This document shows, one piece after another, positions 40,995-49,649 of a stretch of DNA of 64,000 nucleotides (the first letter of the stretch is position 1; each line of letters begins with the position of its first letter). This DNA comes from Natrarchaeobaculum aegyptiacum. Lineage in GTDB: Archaea > Halobacteriota > Halobacteria > Halobacteriales > Natrialbaceae. The notes beneath the pieces are model-generated. The model worked only from the letters and a program-made list of their open reading frames with translations, was not told the origin of the DNA and did not search any database. The position numbers were made by a program, and so were the translations under genes. The stretch is from contig NZ_CP019893.1 of the NCBI RefSeq assembly GCF_002156705.1, positions 2,356,001-2,420,000 of the forward strand, in the 5' to 3' direction.

Positions 40995-41358
40995 CACGGA
41001 CTTCTGGGTCGCCATCCTGAAAGACGACGACTGGCTCGCCGATCGAGCCGAGGCTCGTCTCGAACAGTATCGCGGTGAGATCGACGTCTCGCTCGCGACC
41101 TTCATCGAACTCTTTCTGATCGAAGAGCGGTACAGTTTCGATCGGGAACAGGCCGCTCTCGCCATCTTCGAACTCGTCGACTGCGACGTCGATCCCGACG
41201 TGGTGTTTCAGGCGTCGGCATACATCGACGACGGACTCACTACCTTCGACGCGTTCCACGCGGCGCTCGCTGACGACGCGATACTCTCGAGCGATCGGGC
41301 GTTCGACGCGATCGAGATCGATCGCGTGCCACTCGAGCCACCGTCGGCGGACGAGTAG
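40984..41358 (+). CDS. VapC-like PIN-domain ribonuclease
   Basis: A 124-residue PIN domain. The acidic metal-binding residues are in place: Asp4 (with Asp6) in MYADTDFW, Glu42 in ATFIELF, Asp89 in TTFDAFHAAL and Asp104 or Asp108 in SSDRAFD. It should cut RNA when freed from the antitoxin encoded just upstream, whose gene it overlaps. The length is normal for VapC toxins. A role in stress or plasmid/island stabilisation is possible; the target RNA is unknown. Confidence 0.86.
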   Translation: MYADTDFWVAILKDDDWLADRAEARLEQYRGEIDVSLATFIELFLIEERYSFDREQAALAIFELVDCDVDPDVVFQASAYIDDGLTTFDAFHAALADDAILSSDRAFDAIEIDRVPLEPPSADE

Positions 41359-41457
41359 TGACCGACGTCGAAAACGCGCTGTCCGCTCTCGACTGTACTC
41401 CCCCGTTCTGCTGCGTTGGCACGCAGAACGCGGGATACGCTCGGGAGACCGTGTCCG

Positions 41458-42723
41458 TTACTCCCAGGGGACCGACCGCTCCTGTAACTCGCCGGCGAGG
41501 GAGGTCTGCATGGCTTCCGCGACGTCGTCGCTGTTTTCGAGTGCCCACATGAGTTTGACCTTCGCGGTGCCGGGTAAGGTATCGCCGGCCTCGAGTACGC
41601 CAGCCTCGAGCAGGTCCCGTCCCGTGTCGTAGACCCGGTCGCAGACGCGGCCCTCGAGACACTGGCTGGTCATGACCACGGTCGTCCCGTCCGCGACGAG
41701 TTCCTCGAGTCGGGGGATGAGGTCGGTGTGGACGTGGCCGAGGCCGGTCCCCTCGAGGATCAGGCCGGCAGAGCCCTCGACGACGTCGAGGAACGCGGGG
41801 TCCATCCCGGGGGTGAACTTCAGGAGCTCGACGTCTGCCTCGAGGTCGTTTGCGAGGGCGAGGTCTCGAGCGTCGCGTTCCTGGTAGCCCCGGCGGAAGT
41901 CGACCGTCTCGGTCTCGTAGTCGACGGTTCCCAGCGGCTCGGCACCGACGGTCTCGAAGGCGTCCCGGCGGGAGGTGTGGTTCTTCCGGACGCGGGTACC
42001 GCGGTGGAGCGCGCAGACGTCGTCGGACTCGGAGCCGTGCATGCAGACGAGCACCTCCGCGCAGTCGCTCTTTGCGGCCTCGACGGCACAGACGGCGTTC
42101 ATGACGTTGTCCGAGGAGGGCCGGTCTGCCGAGCGCTGGCTGCCGGTGAAGACGATCGGCACGGGCGTCTCGAGCATGAACGAAAGCGCGCTCGCGGAGT
42201 ACTGCATCGTGTCGGTGCCGTGCATGACGACGACGCCGTCGGCACCGGCCTCGATTTCCTCGTGGACTACCGTGGCCAGTTCCTGCCAGAGCGGCGGTTC
42301 CATGTTCTCCGAGAGGATGTTCGCGACGACGCGCCCGCGGTAGTTGGCCCGGCCCGCGAGGTCCGGGACGGCCCGAAGGACGTCCTCGGCGTCGAACTGC
42401 GCGGTGACAGCACCGGTGCGGTAGTCGACCGTCGAGGCGATCGTCCCGCCGGTCGAGACGAGCGTGATCGTCGGCAGGTCGTCGTCGAACGCGATTTCAG
42501 AGGTGTCGTCGTCTGCATCGCCGTTCGAACCGACGGAATCCCGCCCGTCGATCTCGTAGACGTCCTCTGCGAGCACTTCGACCTCGGCTGCGTCGCGGTC
42601 GACGCCGACGTTGTACCCGCCCTCGAGTTTCACCACGAGGTGGTCGTCGGTGCTCGAGGGGAGGGCCACACCCTCGAACGTGCGGTCGGCCCGATCGACG
42701 CGAACGCGATCGCCTGGATTCAT
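41458..42723 (-). CDS. gatD: Glu-tRNA(Gln) amidotransferase subunit D
   Basis: A 421-residue subunit of archaeal GatDE, which turns Glu-tRNA(Gln) into Gln-tRNA(Gln). The N-terminal GatD domain (GDRVRVDRADRTFEGV, VVKLEGGYNVGV) is followed by a short acidic linker. The asparaginase-like domain then has VSTGGTIASTVDY, GVVVMHGTDTMQYSASALSF and the conserved GSQRSADRPSSDN. CLEGRVCDRVYDTGRD is in the C-terminal part. The length is normal. The partner gatE is not in the window. The start is a clear ATG. Confidence 0.95.
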   Translation of the reverse strand: MNPGDRVRVDRADRTFEGVALPSSTDDHLVVKLEGGYNVGVDRDAAEVEVLAEDVYEIDGRDSVGSNGDADDDTSEIAFDDDLPTITLVSTGGTIASTVDYRTGAVTAQFDAEDVLRAVPDLAGRANYRGRVVANILSENMEPPLWQELATVVHEEIEAGADGVVVMHGTDTMQYSASALSFMLETPVPIVFTGSQRSADRPSSDNVMNAVCAVEAAKSDCAEVLVCMHGSESDDVCALHRGTRVRKNHTSRRDAFETVGAEPLGTVDYETETVDFRRGYQERDARDLALANDLEADVELLKFTPGMDPAFLDVVEGSAGLILEGTGLGHVHTDLIPRLEELVADGTTVVMTSQCLEGRVCDRVYDTGRDLLEAGVLEAGDTLPGTAKVKLMWALENSDDVAEAMQTSLAGELQERSVPWE

Positions 42724-42824
42724 ACGCCTGCGTTACGCGGCGGCCGACTTGAAGGCACGCTTTCGGTCCGGGGTTCCCCCGCGGCGGCCGACGTGGGACC
42801 ACGCGGCGTGAGCCGGGGAGTCGA

Positions 42825-43022
42825 TCAGCCAGCGAGGCCGACGACCACGAGTCCGATGCCCGTGAGCAAGAGCAACGCGGCGATGGTCGCCGTCAGCAAT
42901 CGGATCGTCCCGAGCGCCTCCGGCGGTAGCTCGAGGCGGGGATAGAGGTGGCGAGCGCCAACGAGTAACGCGATCGCGACGGCGATCGTACCGAATCCGA
43001 TGGCGACCAGTTCCGTACTCAC
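42825..43022 (-). CDS. small two-helix membrane protein
   Basis: A protein of about 65 residues with two hydrophobic segments (TELVAIGFGTIAVAIALLVGA and IRLLTATIAALLLLTGIGLVVVG) separated by LYPRLELPPEALG. The GTG at 43022 is chosen because a TTTATC TATA-like box sits about 28 bases upstream of it. The longer frame to 43055 starts inside that box. It lies just upstream of gatD's other side and may be monocistronic. Function unknown. Confidence 0.55.
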   Translation of the reverse strand: MSTELVAIGFGTIAVAIALLVGARHLYPRLELPPEALGTIRLLTATIAALLLLTGIGLVVVGLAG

Positions 43023-43178
43023 TACCCGACGTATGCGATCGATCCTGATAAACACGTGTCACGCTGAGTGGCTCAGGATCGACCAGTAGATCAGCGCCGT
43101 CAGTGATGGGTGGGCCGACTGGTTCGGCCCCGGGGACCGTGGGAAACATCCATGGTTCAGGCGAGCGTCGGTACGTCC

Positions 43179-43814
43179 ATGAGCGATCGTTCGGACGAGC
43201 TCACCGAATCCCGCGAGCCCCGCTCGACCGACGACCTCCTCGAGGAGACAGACCGGCTGCTCTCCGATTCGGGAGGCGGCGGCTCGTCCGGGCCGTCAGA
43301 GTCCGCCAGCGACGTCGACTCCAGCCCGTTCGAGGAATCCGACACCCACCGGTCGGCCAGCGTCGACGACCTCGAGACGAACGTCGGGACCGAACGAGCC
43401 GACGGGTCCGCGACGAGTGTGGGGTCCAGACTCGGCCGGATCGCCCCGTCCGTCTCGACGGGGGACCTGTTCTCGCCGAAGGCGTTTCTCGCCTTCATGC
43501 TCCTCCTCGGCTCCGGGCTGCTCGTGGGCAACGCCGTGATCCCCTTTGCCGGCCTCGGTGGACTGGTCGGTGCGTTCGGGATGGCCTTCCTCGCCGGGCT
43601 CGTCACCTCGAAGCGGCGCTATCTCGAAGTCATCACCGGTGGCGCGAGCGCGGGTGGAATCACCGGGTTGCTCACGACCGACCTGACGTTCGCCATCGCC
43701 GTCTCGTTCTCCGCACCCCTGCTCGTCGGGGCCGGGGTCGGCCTCCTCGCCTCGGTCGTCGGCTACTACTTCGGCCGGGACCTGCGCGACGGGCTCTCCC
43801 GGGACATCGACTGA
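43179..43814 (+). CDS. acidic membrane protein, DUF456-like C-terminus
   Basis: A 211-residue protein. The N-terminal 110 residues are disordered and acidic, rich in Ser, Asp and Glu (DDLLEETDRLLSDSGGGG). The C-terminal half has four hydrophobic segments (AFLAFMLLLGSGLLVGNAVIP, LVGAFGMAFLAGLV, GGASAGGITGLLTTDLTFAIAVSF, LLVGAGVGLLASVVGYYFG). It resembles small glycine-rich membrane proteins (DUF456-like); this is a loose match. The ATG at 43179 follows GGTACGTCC; an ATG at 43152 is an alternative. Confidence 0.6.
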   Translation: MSDRSDELTESREPRSTDDLLEETDRLLSDSGGGGSSGPSESASDVDSSPFEESDTHRSASVDDLETNVGTERADGSATSVGSRLGRIAPSVSTGDLFSPKAFLAFMLLLGSGLLVGNAVIPFAGLGGLVGAFGMAFLAGLVTSKRRYLEVITGGASAGGITGLLTTDLTFAIAVSFSAPLLVGAGVGLLASVVGYYFGRDLRDGLSRDID

Positions 43815-44057
43815 TCGACGCCTCCGGTTCACGCTCGTTTGCTCGTTTTTCGACCACCTCGGCGTCAGCGTCCAGTTTCCCTCGTTCGTTCGGGGCCGGC
43901 CTGCTGACACGACCGGCCGGCGTCTGCGTTTCGTTCGTAGCCTCCTGATCATCTCCTCGCGAAAATAAACTAGCATTGCATATGGGAAACGTAGCTTGTA
44001 TTAGGGAGTAGCGAGATGGTCCACGTCGTGAGCACGCGAGCCAGATCGAATCGTCAT

Positions 44058-44063
44058 GGAGGG
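44058..44063 (+). promoter_or_regulatory. strong ribosome-binding site of the cobalamin operon
   Basis: GGAGGG lies 5 bases before the ATG at 44069. The full site decides the start of cbiG. A TATA-like GAAAATAAAC (43961-43970) lies about 100 bases upstream. No cobalamin riboswitch was recognised in this leader. Confidence 0.6.
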
Positions 44064-44068
44064 AACCG

Positions 44069-45073
44069 ATGAGTTCAGGCACGGAATCAAGAGCGGATGG
44101 AGACGCCGATGCAGGCGCTGAGTCGGACGACGGGGGCCACTGCTCGACGCCCGATTCGGACGGCGAGGTAGCCGAAGAGATCGCCATCGTCTCCTTCGAG
44201 CGCAAACTCGAGACGGCACGAGAGATCAAAGCTGGTCTCGCAGACCGGTACGAGTCGATCGAGATTCTCGAGTACCACGGTGACGTCTTCGAGGAGTACT
44301 GGGGCGAGTACGACTGCTTCGTCGGCCTGATGGCCTCGGGCATCGCGATGCGGAAGACGGCCCACCTGCTCGAGGACAAGTGGGACGATCCCGCTATCGT
44401 CGTGATCGACGAGGAGTTGACGTGGGCGATTCCTATCACGGGTGGCCACCACGGCGCGAACCAGGTCGCACAGGACCTTGCCACGATGGGCGCGATTCCG
44501 GCGATGACCACGGCCTCGGAGGCCGCGGGCAAGCAGGGCGTCGAGTCCCGCGCGAAGGCGATGGACGCCCACGTCGTCAACGGCGACTCGACGGTTCAGA
44601 CGAACCTCGCCGTCCTCGACGACGACCTCGGGCCGGTCGCCCGACTCGACGGCCCCCGGGCCGTCCTCGTCGGCGACGACGTCACCGTCCTCAAGCGCAA
44701 CAGTGACGACGGCGTGGTCATCGGGACCGGGAGCGTCTCCGGCGCGAGCAAAGACGCGTTCCTCGCCGCCTGGGAGGAGGCTCTCGAACGAACCGACTAC
44801 GGATTCTCGGACGTCGAGTTCGTCGCGACCGCAACCCGGAAGGCCGACGAGGAGGGACTCCTCGAGGCCGCACGGGAACTCGACCTCGGCGTGGTCACCT
44901 TCGACAGGGAGACGCTGCTGGATCACGAGGGGCCGACGCCCTCGAAGTCCAAGGAACTGATCGGCTGGCCCGGCGTCTCGGAGGCGAGCGCGATCGCGGG
45001 CGGCCGCGAGCAGGAACTCCTCGTCGAGAAACTGGGCTACGAGAACGAAGTGACGGTGGCGATCGGGCGATGA
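44069..45073 (+). CDS. cbiG: cobalt-precorrin 5A hydrolase
   Basis: A 334-residue CbiG, which opens the delta-lactone ring and loses a two-carbon unit in the anaerobic (early cobalt) cobalamin pathway. The first 33 residues are an acidic, Ser-rich extension. The core has EIAIVSFERKLETAREI, CFVGLMASGIAMRKTAHLLEDKW, ITGGHHGANQVAQDLA and the C-terminal CbiG domain with GTGSVSGASKDAF and VEFVATATRKADEEGLLEAAREL. The next gene overlaps its stop by ATGA. cbiT, cbiL, cbiF and cobN, often upstream in haloarchaea, are not next to it here. Confidence 0.92.
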   Translation: MSSGTESRADGDADAGAESDDGGHCSTPDSDGEVAEEIAIVSFERKLETAREIKAGLADRYESIEILEYHGDVFEEYWGEYDCFVGLMASGIAMRKTAHLLEDKWDDPAIVVIDEELTWAIPITGGHHGANQVAQDLATMGAIPAMTTASEAAGKQGVESRAKAMDAHVVNGDSTVQTNLAVLDDDLGPVARLDGPRAVLVGDDVTVLKRNSDDGVVIGTGSVSGASKDAFLAAWEEALERTDYGFSDVEFVATATRKADEEGLLEAARELDLGVVTFDRETLLDHEGPTPSKSKELIGWPGVSEASAIAGGREQELLVEKLGYENEVTVAIGR

Positions 45074-45960
45074 GTTCCGACGCGAGTACCCCGGAGACGG
45101 ACACCGACGCCGTGACCGGCGGCACGCCCGCCGACTACGGCACTCTCTACGTGGTCGGCATCGGCCCCGGCCTGCCCGAACACATGACCGCGAAGGCAAA
45201 GCGGGTGATCGAGTCCGCGGACGTGGTCATCGCCTCCAGTCTCTACCAGGCGTTCTTGCGCGAGGACGGCACCCTCCCGCCGGAGGATACTGTCGACGAC
45301 GACGGCATCGCCACGCGTGCCAGCGGCTTCGAACAGGAGATCGTCCGCTCGACGATGGGCCGTCAGATCGAACTCGCTCGCGCGGCGTTCGAGTACGTCC
45401 GCGAGGGCAAAGACGTCGCCCACGTCTCAGGCGGCGATCCCTCCGTCTACGGCAAGTCGGACCTCCTGTTCACGATGGCCGAGCGCGAGGACGCGACGGA
45501 CGTGCCGATCGAGATCGTCCCCGGCTTGACGGCGGCACTGGGCGGCGCGGCCAACGTCGGCGCGCCGCTGTGTAACGACTTCTGTACCATCTCGCTGTCC
45601 GACAAGTGGCGCGGCTGGGACGAAATCGAGGAGAAACTGCGGGCCGCAGCCATCTCGGACTTCGTGATCGTCCTCTACAACTGCTGGCGAAACTACGAGC
45701 AGGCAGTCGAGATCGTTCGCGAGGAGCGTACCGACGACGCCCTCGTGGCGATCGTCAACGACGCCGGTCGCGAAGACGCCGGCCGCAACGGCGAGAGTGA
45801 GTTCATCACGACCCTCGGCGAGGCTGCCGACCACGACGACAGGGTCTCGGGGATGGGTACCTCGCTGATCATCGGCACTCACGAGACGAAAACCTGGCGC
45901 AACGACGACCGAACGTACCTCGTCACCCCGCGCGGCGGGCGTGACGTGGAGGATTTCTGA
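45070..45960 (+). CDS. cbiH1: precorrin-3B C17-methyltransferase, first copy
   Basis: A 296-residue SAM-dependent methyltransferase that contracts the corrin ring (CbiH/CobJ). YVVGIGPGLPEHMTAKA is the N-terminal block. VSGGDPSVYG is the SAM-binding GGDPxVYG motif. EIVPGLTAALGGAANVGAPLCNDFCTISLSDKW is the substrate region and FVIVLYNCWRNYEQA the C-terminal one. It is coupled by ATGA to cbiG and is followed by a second CbiH. The N-terminus has a short acidic leader. Confidence 0.9.
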   Translation: MSSDASTPETDTDAVTGGTPADYGTLYVVGIGPGLPEHMTAKAKRVIESADVVIASSLYQAFLREDGTLPPEDTVDDDGIATRASGFEQEIVRSTMGRQIELARAAFEYVREGKDVAHVSGGDPSVYGKSDLLFTMAEREDATDVPIEIVPGLTAALGGAANVGAPLCNDFCTISLSDKWRGWDEIEEKLRAAAISDFVIVLYNCWRNYEQAVEIVREERTDDALVAIVNDAGREDAGRNGESEFITTLGEAADHDDRVSGMGTSLIIGTHETKTWRNDDRTYLVTPRGGRDVEDF

Positions 45961-45966
45961 TCGACC

Positions 45967-47010
45967 ATGAGCACAGACACTGACGCCGACGCTGACGACG
46001 AATCGACTTCCAAGTGTGGTGCCTCGAGCACCGACGACCCCGGATCGACGACCTCGAGTGGCTCGAAATGTGGTGCCTCCTCGAGCGACAGTGACGACTC
46101 CGGCTCGAAATGTGGGGCGAGTTCCTCGTCCTCGAACTCGGACTCGACGTGCGGGGCCTCGAGTTCCAGTTCCGCCTCCAGCAAGAGCGAGTCCGTCGAG
46201 GAGAAGATCGACGCGACGGTCGAGGACTTCGACGCCGACCCGGGCAAACTGACCGCCGTCGGGCTCGGCCCCGGCCACCCCGAGGGGATGACCCAGCGGG
46301 CGAAAGACGCCCTGCTCGCGGCCGACCACATCGTCGGCTACACGACCTACGTCGAACTGCTTCCGGACGAGATCACCGAGCAGGCCGACGACATCTACGA
46401 CACACCGATGTGCGGCGAGGTTTCACGAACTGAGGAGTCCGTCGACCGCACGCTCGCGGGCAACGACGTCGCCATCGTCGGCAGCGGCGACCCGAACGTC
46501 TACGCGCTCGCGGGACTGGCACTCGAGATCTTGGAGTCGAAGGGTGCGACGGCCTCGATGGTCGACTTCGAGGTGGTCCCCGGCGTCCCCGCCGCCCAGT
46601 CCTGTGGCGCTCGGCTGGGCGCGCCGCTGGTGAACGACACCGTCTCGATCTCGCTGTCGGACCATCTCGTGCCGATGCCCGAGATCGAGTCGCGCCTGCA
46701 TTCGGTCGCCAAAGAGCGCTTCGTCATCACGATCTACAACCCGTGGAGTCGCAAGCGCCGGGACAACTTCGCGAAAGCCTGTGAGATCCTGTTGACCCAC
46801 CGCGATCCCGACACGCCCGTCGGCATCGTCCACGCCGCCGGCCGCGAGGACGAACAGGTGATGATCACCGACCTCGCCGAACTTCCGGAGCTGGGAGAGA
46901 GTGAGATCGTCGACATGACGACGACGATCGTCGTCGGGAACGAGGAGACCTACGTCTGGGACGACCGGATGGTCACCCCGCGCGGGTACGAGACGAAGTA
47001 CGACTACTGA
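45967..47010 (+). CDS. cbiH2: precorrin-3B C17-methyltransferase, second copy with Cys-rich repeats
   Basis: A 347-residue CbiH/CobJ with an unusual start. Residues 16-66 hold four copies of CGASS (Cys17, Cys35, Cys49, Cys62) separated by Ser/Asp-rich spacers. The catalytic part starts near 90 with LTAVGLGPGHPEGMTQ, has VGSGDPNVYALAGL for SAM, and VVPGVPAAQSCGARLGAPLVNDTVSISLSDHLVPMP for substrate. KERFVITIYNPWSRKRRDNF is the C-terminal block. The Cys repeats could bind metal or a cluster, or be a spacer; this is inference. It is 6 bases behind the first copy. Confidence 0.9.
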   Translation: MSTDTDADADDESTSKCGASSTDDPGSTTSSGSKCGASSSDSDDSGSKCGASSSSSNSDSTCGASSSSSASSKSESVEEKIDATVEDFDADPGKLTAVGLGPGHPEGMTQRAKDALLAADHIVGYTTYVELLPDEITEQADDIYDTPMCGEVSRTEESVDRTLAGNDVAIVGSGDPNVYALAGLALEILESKGATASMVDFEVVPGVPAAQSCGARLGAPLVNDTVSISLSDHLVPMPEIESRLHSVAKERFVITIYNPWSRKRRDNFAKACEILLTHRDPDTPVGIVHAAGREDEQVMITDLAELPELGESEIVDMTTTIVVGNEETYVWDDRMVTPRGYETKYDY

Positions 47011-47018
47011 CCCATACC

Positions 47019-47285
47019 ATGCCACAGTACGAACTCACGGTCGAAAAAGACGCCTGCGACGGCATCTTCGCCTGCCTGACTCGCGATCCGCGTTTCGTCG
47101 AGGGCGAAGACGGCCTCGCGACGATCGATCCGGACGCCGACCCCGTCTACGACTGCGAGGGGACGGTGACCGACACCGACGAACGCGTCGTCGCGACATT
47201 CGACGACGACCGCATCGACGAGGCCCGACAGGCCGCCGCGGCCTGCCCGACGGACGCCATCGTCGTCCGGGAGGTGGGCGAATGA
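47019..47285 (+). CDS. monocluster ferredoxin
   Basis: An 88-residue ferredoxin of the single-cluster [3Fe-4S]/[4Fe-4S] type. The cluster motif is Cys13-x5-Cys19 (ACDGIFACL) and Cys75 in AACPTDAI, with a further Cys at about 46. EDGLATID is the spacer strand. The last four bases overlap the next gene (ATGA). It sits inside the cobalamin operon and may feed electrons to corrin ring reduction; that role is inferred from position. Confidence 0.82.
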   Translation: MPQYELTVEKDACDGIFACLTRDPRFVEGEDGLATIDPDADPVYDCEGTVTDTDERVVATFDDDRIDEARQAAAACPTDAIVVREVGE

Positions 47286-47992
47286 GCGGCACAGGGTCGG
47301 GCGACGACGGATCGAGCGCCAACCCGACGGACCCACCGGCCAGCCTCGAGGTCCCGCCGGACCCGCTCGCGGGCCACCCCGCGACGGCGTACTTCTGGGG
47401 CCACGTCGCAGGCAGCGGCGACGTCTCTGCGACGGGACTCGAGGTCGTCACGAACGACGAGGCCTCGGCACAGGTGCTCGCGGCGATCGCTGGTGGCGAC
47501 GTCGCTCACGACACCGTCAGCAGGGAGTACGCCCACGACGCCTCGATCACGCGCACCGAAGACGAGTACACGCTCTCGATCGACGGCCTGCTCGGGCGAT
47601 CGAGTCCGCGCTCACTCCCCGTCGACGGCCGCGGTGGCTACCGTTTCGGTGCGTTCGCGCGACACGATCGGGACCTGCTCCGGGGGTTGCTCGAGGGCTG
47701 TGGGACGATCTGCTTCAAGTCCTCGAGTGGCACCGTGGGCATCTCGTTCGTCCACGACGACCGCGAGTTACTCGAGCGCTGTCGGGCTCTGATCGCCGAC
47801 TGCCCGGTCGACGCGCCGACGGACGACCTCGCCGAGACTTCGTCTGGCGGCTACTGGTTCGGCGTCGAGGACGACGCCGCACCAGCGTTCGGCACCTGGC
47901 TGTACGAGACCTGCGAGGAGACCGGCTGTTTCGCCCCGAGTCGACGCCGAAAGCTCGAGGCCAGCCTCGAGCAGGCGGCAGGCTACGACTGA
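47282..47992 (+). CDS. cobalamin-operon protein with LAGLIDADG-like fold
   Basis: A 236-residue conserved protein of haloarchaeal cobalamin operons. Two segments resemble LAGLIDADG helices: FWGHVAGSG (38-46), followed by the strand GLEVVTNDEASAQVLAAI, and LRGLLEGCG (133-141), followed by ICFKSSSGTVGISFVHDDRELLERCRALI. The catalytic Asp position is Ser45 in the first and Cys140 in the second, so DNA cutting is unlikely. The end GTWLYETCEETGC has Cys. It may bind RNA or the corrin precursor. Coupled by ATGA to the ferredoxin gene. Function unknown. Confidence 0.75.
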   Translation: MSGTGSGDDGSSANPTDPPASLEVPPDPLAGHPATAYFWGHVAGSGDVSATGLEVVTNDEASAQVLAAIAGGDVAHDTVSREYAHDASITRTEDEYTLSIDGLLGRSSPRSLPVDGRGGYRFGAFARHDRDLLRGLLEGCGTICFKSSSGTVGISFVHDDRELLERCRALIADCPVDAPTDDLAETSSGGYWFGVEDDAAPAFGTWLYETCEETGCFAPSRRRKLEASLEQAAGYD

Positions 47993-48010
47993 TAATCAAA
48001 ACGACACACC

Positions 48011-49231
48011 ATGAGCCAGACCGACACCGCACCGACGATCGGCGACGAGGAAGCCATCCTGTTGATCGGCCACGGCTCCCGTCGCGAGCGCTCGAACGAA
48101 CAGGTCCGCGAACTGGCCGCCGGCCTCGAGTCCCGGCTGGGGATTCCGGTCGACGCGGCCTTCCTCGAACTGGCCGAGCCGTCGATCGAGGACGCGCTCG
48201 CCGAACTCGCGGCGGTCGTCTCGCGAGTGACCGCGGTCCACTGCTCGCTGTTCGCCGCGAGCCACGTCAAAAACGACGTCCCAATCGCGATCGACCGCGC
48301 CCGCACGACTCACGACCTCGAGATCGACGTCGGCTCTCACCTCGGGATCCACCCGGCGATCCTCGACCTGCTCGACGACCGGGCGGCGGCCGTCGAGGCC
48401 CAACTCGGCGTCGACCGCGCGACCGACGACGTCGCCGTCGTGCTCTGTGGCCGGGGATCGAGCGATCCCGACGCAAACGGCGACGTCCACAAACTCGCGC
48501 GCCTGCTCTACGAGGGACGTGCGTTCGACCGCGTCGACGCGGCCTTCGTCGGAGTCACCGAACCGCGACTCGAGGATACCCTCCACGGGCTGGCCAAGCA
48601 CCGGCCGGACGCGGTCGTCGTCCTGCCGTACATGCTCGGCGACGGCGTCCTCACCCAGCGGGTGCGGGACTGGACCGCCGAGTTCGACGCCGACTACCCC
48701 TACGTCGACGCGCTTGCCGGCGATCCGCTCGGGACCGACTCCCGGCTGCTCGACGTCTTCGCCGATCGCTGGCAGGAAGCCCGGTCGGGGAGCGTCGAGA
48801 TGTCCTGTGACACCTGCAAGTACAAGGTCGACCTCGAGGGCTACGAGGAGGACGTCGGCGGCGCTCGCGCGATGCTCCGGGCGCTGGCTCACCACGAGGC
48901 CCACGCCGACCGCGAGGACGTCGACGACGAGCCACACGCCCACGACGCGCCCGACAAGCACGTGACGGTCTGTACGAACCGGACCTGCGCCGACATGGGC
49001 TCACCCGCGGTGCTCGAGCGGCTCCGGCAGGCCGCCCGTGACTCCGAGCACGCCGACGCGCGGATCACCCGGACCTCCTGTCTCGGTCGCTGTGGCGACG
49101 GCCCGATGGTCGCCGTCTACCCGGACGGCGTCTGGTACGGCGACGTCGATGCCGACGACGCCGGACGGATCGTCTCGGACCACCTCGACCGTGACCGCAT
49201 CGTGAGCGACCTCGTCGACCAGTTGCTGTAG
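48011..49231 (+). CDS. cbiX: sirohydrochlorin cobaltochelatase with 2Fe-2S domain
   Basis: A 406-residue chelatase that inserts Co into sirohydrochlorin at the start of the anaerobic pathway. Two CbiX half-domains are present. The first has LIGHGSRRERSNEQVREL with the metal His and VTAVHCSLFAASHVKNDVP; the second has VVLCGRGSSDPDANGD and VVVLPYMLGDGVLTQRV. A CDTCKYK motif follows. The C-terminal 100 residues form a thioredoxin-like [2Fe-2S] domain with CTNRTC and CLGRCGDGP. Long CbiX proteins with such a cluster are known in archaea. Confidence 0.92.
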   Translation: MSQTDTAPTIGDEEAILLIGHGSRRERSNEQVRELAAGLESRLGIPVDAAFLELAEPSIEDALAELAAVVSRVTAVHCSLFAASHVKNDVPIAIDRARTTHDLEIDVGSHLGIHPAILDLLDDRAAAVEAQLGVDRATDDVAVVLCGRGSSDPDANGDVHKLARLLYEGRAFDRVDAAFVGVTEPRLEDTLHGLAKHRPDAVVVLPYMLGDGVLTQRVRDWTAEFDADYPYVDALAGDPLGTDSRLLDVFADRWQEARSGSVEMSCDTCKYKVDLEGYEEDVGGARAMLRALAHHEAHADREDVDDEPHAHDAPDKHVTVCTNRTCADMGSPAVLERLRQAARDSEHADARITRTSCLGRCGDGPMVAVYPDGVWYGDVDADDAGRIVSDHLDRDRIVSDLVDQLL

Positions 49232-49276
49232 TATCGACTCCTGACTGCCACGACACACGACTACCGATACACAGAC

Positions 49277-49648
49277 ATGAGCTGCTACGAACTCGAAGCA
49301 CTGAAACTCGGACTGATGAACGTCCTCGGCGTCGAGGACCGACACGCCCGCGAACACGCGGAGAAGGACCTGGAAGGTCACCTCGAGGGGCCGATCGAAG
49401 CGCTCGCCAACGCCGAGTCGTTCGCGGCGATCGAACGCCACCTCGACGCGGCACTCGTCGACCTCGAGGAAGAAATCGCCGCGATGGACCCCGACGACCC
49501 CGCCTACGGCTACTACCGGGGTCGGTTGCTCGAGGTGCGCAACGCCGAGCGAGCGGTGGGTCGGCTCCGCGATCAGGGCGAGGACGTCCTCGCGGGGCTG
49601 GGCGAGGCTCACGACCTGCTCCACGAGACGTTCCCGATCGAGGAGTAA
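49277..49648 (+). CDS. DUF3209-family protein
   Basis: A 123-residue acidic, helical protein, conserved next to haloarchaeal and some bacterial cobalamin genes; I recall it as DUF3209. It opens MSCYELEALKLGLMNVLG and has GHLEGPIEALANAESFAAIERHL and AYGYYRGRLLEVRNAERAV. There is no membrane segment or catalytic motif. It is separated by 45 bases from cbiX and 1 base from the next gene. It may be a chaperone for chelation, but this is unknown. Confidence 0.85.
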   Translation: MSCYELEALKLGLMNVLGVEDRHAREHAEKDLEGHLEGPIEALANAESFAAIERHLDAALVDLEEEIAAMDPDDPAYGYYRGRLLEVRNAERAVGRLRDQGEDVLAGLGEAHDLLHETFPIEE

Positions 49649-49649
49649 C

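Noticed and set aside
44120-44160. GGCCACTG motif near the start of cbiG suggesting a cobalamin riboswitch
   Set aside because: The motif lies inside the coding frame (GHCSTPD) and lacks the other conserved riboswitch elements; the leader before the start is short and has no B12-box-like block.
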